A stretch of DNA of 64,000 nt. It comes from Pterobdella sp. o SKG-2022 (lineage: Eukaryota; Annelida; Clitellata; Hirudinida; Piscicolidae). A program made the position numbers and the translations under genes. Location: positions 9,189,868 to 9,253,867 of the forward strand of contig OZ038322.1 of assembly GCA_964035795.1 (NCBI GenBank), given 5' to 3'. The notes below the pieces were generated by a model. That model was not told the DNA's origin. It did no database searches and worked only from the letters and a program-made list of their open reading frames with translations. This document shows, one piece after another, positions 11,547 to 24,800 of this stretch (positions within the stretch are counted from its first letter, which is position 1; every line of letters begins with the position of its first letter).

Positions 11547-11795
11547 ATGATGCAAATAGGAGAATACTGGAAGGAATGAAGTGATGAAGCACAACAGGGA
11601 ACTGAATTTTGGAAAACATATTTTGAATCCACCCTGTGTTCTTCAGAGGCTTCTAATGATAAATTGATTGATTATAACGTTGAGTTATGCTCTCGATCTT
11701 TTAAACGTCGTGATGTTTTTAATACATGCACAAGTATGTTAGTAATGACTTTTGATAAGTTCATGAAAGAAAAATTTTTCGGCATGATTATTTAA
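11547..11795 (+). pseudogene. unrecognised coding fragment with an in-frame stop
   Basis: From ATGATG the frame reads MMQIGEYWKE, meets TGA at 11577-11579, then continues for 71 open codons (SDEAQQGTEFWKTYFESTLC, then ELCSRSFKRRDVFNTCT, MTFDKFMKEKFF) to TAA. The charged and aromatic composition looks like a real protein rather than translated AT-rich DNA. No family is recognised. It may be a decayed gene or mobile-element fragment, or the second part may be an exon whose true start is elsewhere. Confidence 0.35.
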
Positions 11796-12042
11796 TATTA
11801 ACTGTTTTATTCTGTTCTTAATATTTTGAAAAATAAAAATTTGCGTTTTTGTTTTATGTTATGACGTCCTAATTTTTCATTTTTTTGAAACTTTTTTTTG
11901 TTTCAGCTTTCTAGGGCGAATAAATGACTTCAAAACTTTTCATAAACGTTAGAGGAATCAAAGGTTTTTTTCTTCTCGTTTCTCGAAACATTCAATGGAT
12001 AAATCTGCATGATATATTTATAGAATTAATAATTTACATATG

Positions 12043-13534
12043 TTAATAACGTTTAAATATTTTTAAAAAACCTATAGTTTCTTTCAATATTTCTGGAACA
12101 AGGTTCTTCAACACAAGGAACATTGTAGACATGCTTGGGTTTGAGTTAACTTCAGATGAATAATCACCAGGTACTCCTATTAGTTGTTAAAAGATTACAT
12201 AGAAAATATGGTTCGAGTACCTTAAGATCGTCGTCAACGAGAAAGTCTAGGCCAAAAAGCTCGAAGAAGCCAAGCCTTTGGTGCAGTTTGTTTTTGACTG
12301 CATCAAAACAGTGCTTTGTTATGTTTTTAATATTTTTCTGGAATTTAAATTTAAATGTTTTGCTGCAAGTTATATCGATTGAATTTCCTCACCATTAAGA
12401 CTTCGTATACCCAATCAGGTGCCAGATTGTACTTCCCTGCAAGTTTTGTGTTGAAGTAATTGTTAAATTGTTCCACACTCCAGATCGTGTCTTCTTTGTT
12501 TGTAAAATAAGTAGGATCTTTCTTTTGAACAAACTGAAAAAAAATGAAACTTTCTTGTTCAAATATGTTTCAGAAAAAAAGTTTTTAATTAAAAATTTGG
12601 TTTTTATACTTGGTTTGTAAGATGGGTAGCCATATTATTACATTCAGTATCATACTCATTTACAGATAACCTAACGTATCTTTTGTAAAAAACAACTAGA
12701 AATGGCAAAGTGGAAGCTATCAGCATATAACAGCGAATGTCAAATTTGCGGTTTTCTATCAGAAGAGGACTCGATATATACCTATCAAAATATACCTATC
12801 ATACAAACTTTGAGTAATAAGTGCATATAAGTAACGTCAAAGTTAATGATCTTTTTACTCAGGAGTATAATATCAAACCATTGTATTATTCGATCAAAAG
12901 AACTCAACCGTGTGAGACTCTGGTTGTCATCAACAGCTCTGTGAAAATCTTCTTAATTTCTCACCAAGAATATTCCTTTCCCTTGGCTTGATCTTGTGGG
13001 CTTGCAAATCCATATGTCCTTTTTTATTATTATTGTAAAAATTTTATTTTTTCAAGCAAAAAACGAAACATCAAGCCATTAGTGATAGAATGTATATAAA
13101 ATACCGTGGTAAATAGATAGAAAATTTTCTCTTCCTTTAGGGTCGTTAAGACTGTATATTTCTGGCAGAATTTTTAAATTCATATTTTTTTTCAAAGCAT
13201 TTGTAATTTTTCATAAGTTCGAATATTCTTGAGCAAGCTGTGTTTGTCTGTGAGAAAGGTGCTGTTAGAAATATGATTAACCATTTGTTCACCTGGCGAA
13301 TGAATTATAACAAGCTTTTATAATATTGTGAATTACTGGAAAGCTAAACTTTTATAATAAAATTAAGAAATAAGTTTGATTTTCAACAATTTTAATGTAT
13401 TCTTCATCGAGTCACATTGGCGGAAGTTCATGAAGTCTATAGATCGTCTAGGTTCACACCATTTCAATTTGAAAGTTTCATAATTTTTTCCTTTAGCTTT
13501 GACCCACCCATACCCCAACAAGATTTCTTCCACA
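12043..13534 (-). pseudogene. TTLL10: tubulin tyrosine ligase-like (TTLL10-type) gene, probably a pseudogene
   Basis: Seven exons can be traced: 13534-13416 (LKWCEPRRSIDFMNFRQ), 13292-13105 (EQMVNHISNSTFLTDKHSLL), 13018-12879 (IWICKPTRSSQGKGIFL, ATP-grasp), 12781-12610 (YISSPLLIENRKFDIR to THLTNQ), 12533-12393 (FVQKKDPTYFTNKEDTIWS), 12313-12221 (GFFELFGLDFLVDDDLK), 12176-12043 (VNSNPSMSTMF; TAA). Order and motifs match TTLL10, a tubulin polyglycylase-type enzyme modifying axonemal tubulin. Damage: TAA at 12953-12955 inside the ATP-grasp exon, a one-base-type frameshift near 13205-13213, a phase clash between exons 2 and 3, and a shift just before the EVNSNPS metal/ATP motif near 12155. N-terminal exons are not identified. 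Several independent lesions argue for a pseudogene; assembly errors are the alternative. Confidence 0.8.
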
Positions 13535-13721
13535 CTGAAATGAAAAATTAAAAATTATACCCACAAACCTTCATGAAAAAAGCTATAAAATAATGAGTTT
13601 ACTTTGTTTTCTTAATCATTTTTGCAGATAAACTCACGCCAAGAATAAATACTTCAGTTTAAACTGTAAAGTTGCTTCGAATTTCAAAGTTTGAACTTTA
13701 TTCTTAACAAAAGACTTGAAA

Positions 13722-13828
13722 TAGTGTCATTTCAAGAAATGGTGGAAAGAGCTGAAGTGTTGATCCTATGGACACAAAGCAAAATACCATGAGGCCCTAA
13801 CCACAAGACCAACTTCCATCGTGTAATT
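13722..13828 (-). mobile_element. possible tRNA-derived SINE
   Basis: On the minus strand, GGTCTTGTGGTTAGGGCCTC looks like a D-arm/box A and AGGATCAACACT about 35 bases on looks like a box B. The stems are poor. Only suggestive. Confidence 0.3.
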
Positions 13829-15066
13829 AGAGGTCGTTATTTAACTCAAAATATTCAATATTTCTTCATAAAGTTTTTTTGAGAAAAGAATGTTTATGTT
13901 TCCACAAAGGTCTACGAAAATTTAATGGAAACCTCATACAAAAACACTATAAGAAGTTAATCTTTGCTCTACATCTACTCAAAAGTCATCGAGATTTTCA
14001 AGTGGTATGGCACATATAGATAAAAAATCTGCTTTAAAAAATTTCTAAAAATTTTAAGAAAAATTAATTCATATTAAAAGCAAAATTGTTAAATATAGGG
14101 TCATGTTTTTGTATTTTTGGTAATTAGAATTGCTTGTAAAAAACATGGTTCAAGTTTGAGATAAAATTTTCAAATGAAGCTTTTCAATATTTAGCAATGG
14201 ATGTAAGGCTGCAAAAACAAGTATAAACATTTGATAAAAAGCTCAAAATTGCAAAAAAATCTCAGTGGTGATAAAAAACAAAAAAATTCAAACTTCTTTG
14301 AAAACACGGATATAAGGGTGTTTGAAGTACAAAATCAAAATTAGATGGAGAGATTAACAGACTATGAATAAACATCAAAAATACATTCAGTGATACATTT
14401 ATATATAGTTTTAAGAAAAAAATTTAACCGAAACTGTTTTTTATTAAATCTTTCTGAATGGAACTGCTTTGAATATAAAAATGACTGCATGTTTAAACGT
14501 GAAACGCTTATTTAGCAATGAATTTAGCTTGTTTGAAATCTACTTTGGAAGACTCAATCAAAACGTATTGAGCAATAAAAAAGAAAAATTGTGACTACAA
14601 TCACTGAAAAATTACAGACTTTTTACAAAATTTATCCATTTGAATAACAGATAATTAATATATGATTTTTTTGAAAATAGCTGTAAATTTTGGTATAAAA
14701 TTTTCAAAACTTTAGTCTCACATTTTGCCACCATTGTCTCCGCATATAGCTTGGTGCCAACGTTGAACGATGAAGAGTAGCCAAAGTTGCTTTTAGAAGC
14801 TTCGTGACTCGCTTTAGAGAGGTGTTGTTGCAAAGCTTGTCTTGGGTTCCTTTTCATGGCTGCTTGCTAGAGTAGGGCTTGTTGGAAGATTGACGTTGTT
14901 GTTGTTAGTAATGCTGATACCACTAGAGGTTTGCCACTGCGAGGTTTGCAGCTTGGTGAATAGTTTGCTGTTTTGTGGAATTTTGAAAATCAAAGTCAAC
15001 AAAACGATTCTGAAAACTAATGTTATAATGAATAAAATAAAAAATCTCTTTTTCAATTTACTTTAC

Positions 15067-15520
15067 TTTGAGTTCTATTTTCAAAACAAGAACCATCTCT
15101 GTTTGAACCGGTGTGAGCATGTTTGCGAAAAGATTCTTCATCGGGAACGTAAACTTCTGCAGATAATTCGAGCTTATCTCCAAATGTAGAATTTTTCTTT
15201 AGTGAGTTTATTTTTTGAAGGACTGGAAATTTAGATAGATTTTTTGTGCAATTCTTTTTCGCTTCTCTAGACATCTCGCCAGGAAGGTTTGTGAGGCAGC
15301 CGATCCAATTTTGTGTGATGTTTTGTTTGGTTCGGACGTTACTTTTATTCATGACTCTTTTTTGTTTTTGACAAAGGTTTGTTAGTTTATGTGGAAATTT
15401 GCTCCGTGCTATCACTACTGATCTTGAGTACGTCCTTTTCAAATATTTCACACATAAACCCAAACTTTCTAGTATATTGTGCTGAGCAGTTTTTTGTAAA
15501 TTTTTTTGAGATTTCTCTAG
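15067..15520 (-). CDS. possible exon of an unrecognised basic protein
   Basis: A minus-strand frame is open for ~150 codons from near KRWLEKSQKNLQKTAQ through LESLGLCVKYLKRTYSRS to DKLELSAEVYVPDEESFRKH, ending at a GTAAAG donor after CAA A. It is Lys/Ser/Asn-rich and more GC-rich than its flanks. A phase-compatible acceptor (AAAACAG) near 14990 would add about 30 residues before a TAG. Two other frames stay open over 14990-14740, so the downstream structure is unclear. No domain is recognised. Confidence 0.35.
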
Positions 15521-15805
15521 CCATCGTTTAGTGGTTTTTTGTTTTTATTTATCTATTTTTGTGAAAAAATTTTCAATTGCTAGATGTTTATTAAGGATTT
15601 TTTGTTGTTGAATTTATCCGGTTTAGTTTAAAGATTTTTAGCGCAAAATGCAAAAAGTTTTAGTTTTTTTTGATGGTAACTTTGTTTTTTAAGATTTTTT
15701 ATTTTCATAATGACGTTAATTAAAAGTAAAAACTCATTTAAGTTTATAAAGCATCAGAAATAATAAGATAATCAAAACAATGTTAACCACATGTTTATAT
15801 GTGTG

Positions 15806-15946
15806 CTAATGTTTTATCGGTGAAAAGCTGTCAAAAAGGGCAAATTTTAAAACACTGATTTGTATAGTATCAATGTCACCTAGATAGAAGTCACACACTG
15901 CTTCAATGAGATTTAAGGAAATGTCAACATAATTCTTTCTTCTCAT
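15806..15946 (-). CDS. small ORF, 46 aa, unrecognised
   Basis: ATG to TAG, starting MRRKNYVDISLNLIEAVCDF, continuing YLGDIDTIQISVLKFALF and ending SFSPIKH. The composition (acidic and basic residues, GDIDTIQI) is unlike translated AT-rich background. No splice sites are needed. No family is recognised; it may be a remnant of a larger gene. Confidence 0.3.
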   Translation of the reverse strand: MRRKNYVDISLNLIEAVCDFYLGDIDTIQISVLKFALFDSFSPIKH

Positions 15947-16385
15947 AATCTTTACTTAAGAATGCATATTTTAAAAAATTTGTAGTAAATATTTATAGAT
16001 TTACATCTAGTTTGTTCGAGTTTTTGATTGAAACTATGAAAATCTTTTGTTTAAAAACTCTCATACATACAAATACAAGAAAGTTTAAATGTTTTATAAA
16101 TGAAAAATTCCTATTCAAAGCATTTTAGTAAAAATTTAAAAAACTTTCAAACTATAAACAAAATATTTTATCTAGGTTTGCCTGCAGTTTTGATAGTTTG
16201 GATGGTTTTGCAATAACTTTCGTAATTTTTATCGTCTTAAACATCTAATTGATGCGTCGAGGCCGGAATTGTGGCATAAATATGCTTCTATGAATGACAA
16301 ACTCTAATTAAGTTTCAATAAGTTTAAAAAACAATGAAAATCTGTTTGAATTTGAAGGCTGAAATTGCCCGACTATAATTTATAA

Positions 16386-16530
16386 GTAGGAACGGTGGTA
16401 GAGCTGATAAGCTTTTGAATACAAGTTCTACGCCCCACGTATTGCAACGATTTATTAAGCATTCAGCGCCTATCCACATAACAAACAACGGCATCAGTCA
16501 CAATTGCAGCAAGTAATGACCGTGCTTGGT
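16386..16530 (+). mobile_element. possible tRNA-like SINE fragment
   Basis: GGTGGTAGAGCTGATAAGC resembles a box A and AAGTTCTACGCCCC a degenerate box B; a GC-richer body follows to about 16530 in an AT-rich setting. Weak evidence. Confidence 0.25.
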
Positions 16531-18820
16531 ACTTTTTTCTATTTGCTTTAAATACAAGTTAGTGCAACCTTTGTTTAGACTTTAATTCATTTTAAATTTC
16601 TACTTTGAATAAGGGCTTGACAAAAGTGAAGTTTTAATGGTCTTTTGAAGGAAGGTTTGGGTTGGCTTATACGTGAAAACACTCGAAAACATGAGCTTTT
16701 AGGAAAATTTGTGTATTTAAAATCTCTTGAAACTTCTTGACTGCTTGAATATATAATCGGAAACCACAAAAAAACATTTCGGAATATTTCAAACATGTGA
16801 AAAAATGATTTGAAAACTTTAAAAAATTGTTTTGAAAACACGGTGGAATAATTTAGAATCTATCCAACAAAAAAATTCCAGCCATTACACAACAAAAACA
16901 ACATCGCTAGTGGGACATGAAAACAGATAAATTTAACAAATATAGCGGAATAATTTTCTCCTAATCTTGAAAAAATTTACTTTCAAAAACGTGTGGTTTA
17001 CGAATAAAAGTTTAACATAAGACTCGTTTTTTTTCCGTCAAATAAATTTTTCCGCATAAGCAAATAGATTCGAAAATCTATCAAGGCTGTACCGCTTCTG
17101 TAAGTCGCAAAAAAATTATTCATACTAATGCTTGCAAAATCGGTTGCCCTAAATTTTTTAGACCAAGATTTACTTCAAAGCTGGAAATTTTAAATGAATA
17201 ATATTTTATAAATATAGATTTAAAAGAAATAACGTTTAGCATTGTTTCGAGTGAATTTTAAAACGATCGTTTGTAGAAATATTACCAATTCTATAAGTTC
17301 TCAGAAACATTTTAGTACGGGATGTTGAGAATTTTTAAAGCCTGAAGTCCAATTTTTTCTTTTTTCGAAGATTATTTTAATTTATTTTGGCTATATTTTT
17401 GCTAAGCGATATGCGTGTTCAATGTAAATTTATTTCGCTCGTTTTGCCTTTCACAAATTTTAAACTTTTAAAATGTAAATAATGCAGTGGGATAAGTTAA
17501 AAAAGCTTAATTCGAATTAAGATAATAAGAGAAGATTTTTCGAAAAATGCTTTCCGGAAAAAAATGCATTTGAATTAAACATAAAATTTTATTATGGAAA
17601 TTTAAAAAAAAAATGAAATTTAAGATAAGAAGAATAATTAAAAAAAAGATAGTAAGTCGATAGCACGTTTAACAACATAAGCTATTGTGTTTTAATGGCC
17701 AATAATACTTCTTATAATATTCTTAAAACTATAGCAATTTTCAGTTTTATTTCAAAAGATTCACTGAAAGCCTAGTCAAAGGTTGGACCATGGGGTTTTA
17801 AGCATGGTGCTCGGTGTAACCATATTGAGCATTGTGACTAAAGTTGAAATCAATAAACCAAATCTAATTTGAGAAATTTTTCTACATTATTTCTCTATCA
17901 TTTATTTCTTATGCTAGAGTATTGTACGTTCTTTGAATACTAAGCGTGTTCGCTGAAACGCTATCTATACCTAATGAACTAAAAAGTCTTGCGGAATTCA
18001 TAAAGTTCATTATTTAATATTTCAATTGAAAATTCTTGTCATAAAAACATTTAACTTTTCAGCTTTTTACGTTTGGGAAACAGTAAGTTGGTTTATTATA
18101 TACATTTTCCATCAGCTATTAAAAATTTATAGAAAGTATTTTGGCTGAAGAAGGCTGAAAGTAAGTAAGAAAGTTTTATAATTTGGTAAATAAATGATTT
18201 TTTAAGTAAAAGTATGATGAAAACGTTTAATTTGAAAATAGCAAGCCATAATGCTTTATACATACAACGACGCCTCTCAAACAAACTAGAACAAATAATT
18301 TTTGATGGATTAAAATCCCAAATAAAACTATTGCTGACAGCTGGCAACATATTCCCCAAAATCTTTCCATTTAAAAAATTTGAAAATTGAAAAAGTAGTT
18401 TTGAAATGACTCGAAATTAAAAAAAATATTTCTATATATTTTTTTTCGTAAAAGAAAATTTCCAAAGTTATTTATTCGCTAACGAAACTTTTCATGAGTG
18501 ACTTGACAAATTAACCAAAAATTCATATAAGATTCAAAATTATGACAATATTTGAAATTTAAAATAGATCAAATTACATTAATTGTATACATTTGAATGC
18601 AAAGGTAATTCGAATATATAAATGAACGACAAACTTTAAATAGTATATAAGTTAAGGGTTTCAAACGAGAATCTTTCATGCAAGCTATTCAAATAAATAG
18701 TCAAAATGCATTTTGTAATTATGCCAATGATAAATTTACCGATTTTGAAAACAAATATTAATATTATTCCTTAATTAACCGTTAATCATTCAATATTTCG
18801 ATATAATTTTCATAAAACGA
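16531..18820. other. AT-rich stretch downstream of the lectin/CUB gene
   Basis: No gene is supported. A GC-richer island at about 17765-17845 has no recognisable content. Confidence 0.45.
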
Positions 18821-21800
18821 CTAATTACTTTTCAAATAACTTTGGCATTTGTTGAGCTCAAAACAACGACAATCCACGTCTTTATTACAATTACACTGCA
18901 CTTCATGAAATTTTGATACAAGAGGAAAAATTGTGTTGGTATTATCGTTATTATTTTGTTTTTTGTCCGAAGTTACGTACATTAAAACGGGCCTTGCTAT
19001 TGGTCTAGCGAGATCTGAAGAAAAATTATCACTTTGGTTAAGAGGTTCAGAATTTTGAGAAGAATAGTGCTGGTAGAGAAGATGTTGATGAAGAGGGAGA
19101 GTTTTTGACGGGGTTTGTATATCATATATGAGGTCGTGTCTTTTTGACGGATCAGTCAGTTGAGGAATGTCGTTAGAAGTGGGTATAGTTGTGGGTTGGT
19201 AATATTGTTTGTTGGAGTCTAGAGAACGAGGGATGTACGTGTCGGAGGATGCTGGAGGTCGGAGCTCGAGTTGAGATAGCTGCTGAGGGTTTTTGTGGCA
19301 CGAGAACCAAGAAGCCATGTTGAGGCTTGAGTTTTTGTTGTTCCTAGTAGAGTCGAACAAATATTTTCCTTGGGCACCTTCTCTTATGTCTCCTTGTCCT
19401 TCTCCACTTATCGATATCTCACAAGAGCCTTTCCATCCCATCATTCTCCTTGCGTTTGCCTCTTGTTTTCTGATGTTTTAATTGAAAGTATTTAGAAATG
19501 GAAAAAAAATTTTCGATTGAATATTCGATATTAAAAACTTTTCAATATAATTTAATTTAATACTCGCAAGTTTAATTCAAAAATGATGAAATGTTAAATA
19601 ATTAATATACAAACCTGCGAATGAAAAGTATGGCTATGGAAAGCATCAGAAAGCCAAGACAAAAGCCAAACAAGATGCCCACTCCAACCACCACCAACAA
19701 GCCTTTCGTTTAAATTTATACTAAAGTCGTAAACATATAGGTTTCATTTTTAAAATATTGAACTTCTTGCATTCAATGTTGACTGAGTAATCAAAAAAAT
19801 TTCTTGAAAAAATAATGTTCTTGCTTGAAACTTGATTGAAGGATTCTTAAATTTTTTATTGTACTTGAAAAGTTAAACGATGAGATTAATAGTTTTTGAG
19901 CTACATGCGTTCAATTAAAAAATTTCATTCTAAAATATTCATCAAAAGACTTTTCGCAAAATGTATTTGAAGCTCGTGACGATGAGAGTGGCATGACAGA
20001 AAAGTGACATTATTGCAGGGAAGCTGGTGTTAAGTGCATTCTTCAAAGGACTTATTTTTTGTCTTCCGTTATTTTGGTATTATTTTAATATTGCATCTAA
20101 ATTATTTTTTTTATTTCATATTTTTTAATTACTTGATTTAAGTTTTTCATTCGAGATGTTATCGTATTATAATTCAAAATTTTAAAGAAAAAAATGAAAA
20201 GTTCAATTTGTGACAAAATATACATTTTTAATTACAATAAATTTAAAGTTTCGCATGACAATATGAATTTTTTTCGAATAATTCATTCTTAAATGCGTAT
20301 TCAATGATCGTTTGAAATTTCATTCGATGTTTGTGCATATAAGATTGGCAAATGAGTAAAATCAGGGAAGTTTTTAAATTAAAAATTCACCTCTGTCATT
20401 AGAGCTTCAACATACATTCAAACAGTTGAAGAGAAATAAATTATTATATTAAAATCAATATTCTTAAATTTACCGTAAAGGTAGGAAAACTCGTGTTTTA
20501 TATAGATTAATTTTTATTTTGAGTCATCCGAACCGATGAAGTATTTTATTGTGGAAGAATTATGACAAAGCTATCTAAAACATTATGTTTTTCAAGTTGG
20601 ACTGATTCGAAAGAATATATTTGAAATTGTGATTTGCCTCAAACAACTTCAACTTATAAAGATATTTTATAAAAAATAGATTCATTAGAGATTATCGACC
20701 AGTATAACTGTATCACAAAGCTTTAAAATTTTTGTTAAAAAGCAATCAAAAAGTTTAAACTGAGGTATATTTTCGGCAGCTTTACATGTAGCTATTATAA
20801 AAACTGTTCAGATTTGAAGAAAATATTCAATGTTACGTTAAGATTTCATCCATTAAAAGTCAAGTAAACTCGAAACAAATGACTCACCTTTTGAGCTTGT
20901 GCTGAGTCCGATGAAAGTGTTGGCCCAGATGTTGTTCCAATCTTCGTCTTTGCCCCTCGTGACATCGGCAACTTTCATCACACTCGTCTCTTTACAACTG
21001 CCCATTTCACCCACCCATTTGTTTTGTTGGCATTTGAGCTGCCATGTTTGTTCGTTGTTCAAACAGCCCATTATCACTATGCTCCCTTCGGTACGTTTCC
21101 AAGCATTCCACGGCACATCCAATGTTTTGCAGCCAGTAACTTGATTGCAGTTATGTTGTACAAATAATACTTTTATGCAAATAAAGTCTAAATTATTTTT
21201 CAGTAACAACTATTTGCATAAAAGCTTTATATTGTATTTTCAGTTTGGAATGAGTTTGCTTCTCGCGTAAAGTAAAAAGTTCTTAAGTTTAGTTCTCAAA
21301 AAACGCTTTTTCAAATTTCAAGCAAAAAACTCTGAAGTTTTTTTTTAATGAAAAAACATTAAGTTTGCGTTGAAACGAAATACAAGCCGAAAAGTTTTGA
21401 CATAAAAGAACTCAAAATAAATCAATATTAACAAAAAATGCTTTTTAAGCAGTTTTTGAATTCCATCGATTTAACTACAGTGGAGTTTTAATAAGCTTAT
21501 TCAATTTCTTAAAAGAAAACTAATTGGTTTTGATTTTGTGAGTGCTTTGAATCATTTTTAATAAAAAGTTGCATTCACAGGAGCATTCAGTTTAGATCTC
21601 AATTTATAGCGTAGTATTTAAAGAAGAAATGATAAAATTCAAAATTTCATCGATATAAAGTTAATTAAAATGTAATAATTTGTGAAAACAACATAAAAGG
21701 CATCACTCACGATTAAATTCAAGCAGGAACTCAATTTGAGTCTCGGGGGACTTGACGGCATCGTTAGGGGACCAAAGAGGATACGGCATCACTTCAACAA

Positions 21801-24800
21801 TGGCAGACACTGCCGTGTGTATTCGTTCTACCCTAGAAGAAGCTAGAACATACTTTTGCCAAGTCTCATAAATGTTGTCTTTGTTTTTATGCCTTTTAAC
21901 TTCTTTTTTGCCACAAGCAAGAACGTCTTGTGATAATAAGTTACTTTTATCGACCACCTTCGCCAATTTATGGCACGAGTTTAGAGGTGTTTGTGAAGAT
22001 GAATACATCGATAATTCTTCCTTTTGATAAATTTGCGTTGAGTTTGTGTGATGCGAAAATACCTTGTTTGTTTCTTGTGGTGTGAATCTAACGAAAATAT
22101 AAAAGGTGAGTTGGTAATATTGACCAGGGAGAGGTTGGAAAAGCCAGGGACAAGGTGAAGGGAAGCAAGCGCTGGTTTGAGCCGTGTTCAATGGAATATC
22201 AGAGAAGAAAAAATGAGATGGATTGGGGTAGAGAAAGCCGAAAGGCTTAATAACGTTGAAAGTGGCGTCATGCATCTCACAACCATCGTCTTTGCCGCAT
22301 TCGAGAACTGTTTTAATGATTGCTTCAAAATTTAGTGTCCTTCGAGGGACATTACTCGCGCATAGTGGGAATGCATTAAAACAACCTTTTTACAAATTTT
22401 TTTCAAGATTTGTTAAACCAGTTAAGTTTGTCTTTTAAAAGTTTTAATTTGTAGCGCTTAATAAAACTGGGTTTTTCGACTAAATCGGAATGTATTCATT
22501 ATGATTATTTCTTTTTATATTTTATATTTATTCATATTTTTTTTCATTACATTTATTTTCTTTATTTATTTATTGCCTTTATTTGTTTGTCAGAATGTAT
22601 TTGTTTGTAATATTTATTTGGACATTTTGAGAGTAACTATAATATTTTTCATAGGAAATCAATTGGGTTATAAAAGTTTTAGCTAGTTTTTAGCCAAATT
22701 TTTAATGTCAAAAGCACGGTAAAACAAAAGTTAGTCGCGAGGGATTATTTATAAGAGTTGCCAAAGCAAAGACTTTGCAATAAAAACTATTAAAAAGTAT
22801 TCGTAAAAAAACTATTGAGACTAAATGCAGATAATATAATATTCATGAAAAAAAACCTTTTCATTGTTTTAAAAAAAAGCCCTAAAGTGGAAACATCACT
22901 GTATATGAGACAAAACTAGTAAATTTGTTCGCCCTTTCACTCCGAGCTTGGAATAATGTTTATATAAAACTAATTCAAAGCAATCAATTGATATCTTACA
23001 ATTAAATGCTCTAGACTGCAAATACTTTGAACTAAGAGTGGAGAAATGAAAGACTTGGAAGAATTGACAGTAGCCCATCGATCAACAAAGTATAGGAGTT
23101 TTCGAGCTTAAAAACAACTTTTTAAAAGTACTTCTTCATAGATTTATTAATTTATTTCACAAAAAAACGCCAGTTTTTATATGAAATTTTGAATAATTTT
23201 TATTCTTTTAAGCTTTTGGTCTATGAAGATTTGTGTTGTTTTGTTTTTGGTTTTATCAGCATAAATTATTCTCTTTGAAGAATCATGTACTTCTAAAACT
23301 ATAAAAGTAAAAAATCAAAATCTCTTAGGGGGAAGACATTTTTAATATATTAAAAAGATTTTCTTTAAACTTTTCTCAAAACTTTAAACGGATTATCATT
23401 TCACAAAATAATATGATGAAACTTGTAACATTTTTTTTCTTGAAATTTTATCTTAAAAGGTTTGTCATTAAAATTATGAAAGCTCTATAAGCTTATCTAA
23501 CGTTTCTTATGCCATCATGGCCGTTTTATTGAATTTGTCGGAGGTTGCTTTAAGACGCTGATATGTAGTTGGAATTTGAATTTTTTTTAATTGTAACGAC
23601 TCGGAATGAAAAATCTTTTAATTCAATTTTATTTGAGTTTTTGTTGTTTCTTTGTTTTTGAGCAATAAAATTTTATTTAAAACTAAAAAGTGAAATGTTC
23701 ATTTTATATTTCAAAGATTGTCCTTTCATGTATGATTCGAGAGAATCTTTTAAAAATATCCACAGCTCAGTGTTTTATCGAAGTGACTTTAAGGCTAATT
23801 AAATAAAACACTTATATGTCCAGATATTACAAATGAATAATGCTGCATTCCTTTGTAAAAACACCCCAAAGAATCACAAGGAAAAAATTATATTTTATCT
23901 CGCGCAGGATCAAACAATAAATATAAAAATCAATGAAATTAATTTTATAAGACGCTTTTGGGAAATAAAAGTTTCCTCGTGGTGCAAAGAAAGCTAAAAA
24001 ATTACTTTTGAAAATGAGTTAAATAAAATTCATTGCGATGTTATGTTATTTTCAGTTTTCTTTCAGCGTGACATCTCAAAAAACAACAATTAAATTTTTT
24101 TGAAAAGACAAAAAACAAGTAGCAGTAAAAAGAAAGGCAGCAATCGATTTTCAATCTTACGAGATGGGTATCAGATCGCTTTGCCAGGGTGTCTGTCCGA
24201 TCAATTGATAGGAAAAGCGTGCTGGCATGAATAATGGCTGTTGGATTGATTTCATAAAAGATCTCTTTTATGTATTCATTCCTTTCTTTTTTGATCACTT
24301 TCTGTTCGACCTTTTCACATAAGTGAACGTTTTTAAATACTTTTCATTCGAGTTTATTTTAATTATTTTTGACTTTTTGAAAAAAATTCTCTAGTCTAAC
24401 AAACATTCACGATTTTTTGAACCAAGTTTTTAAAAAATCCAAATTGAATATTAAACTGAAATGAAACTATACGAATATAGATCCTCACTCCGAAGGGGCT
24501 ATTTGATCAAAACGTTTATAATCATCAAAATCCATTGTTGAAGCATATTATAAAAAAGTCGAGCTTTCAATTTGATCGTATTGAAAGCTTTTTTTGTGAA
24601 TATGTTTCAGTTGATGAATTTATAAATGCAAGAAAGAGAGTCGAGCCCTTGAACATGTAAGCGACTCGTTTGGTTAGCTTAATGGCTCGTTAAAGCTCAT
24701 TTATCTATTTTTAATTTATGAGGTAAAAAATATATTGATTTTATGCATGATTTTTATAACTTTCAATGAAAAACGCGTGTTTTACGACTACTGCAGATTT

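Noticed and set aside
22501..22686. Phe/Ile-rich plus-strand ORF resembling a membrane protein
   Set aside because: It is translated T-rich intron sequence; hydrophobic runs like this arise by chance from poly-T-rich DNA.
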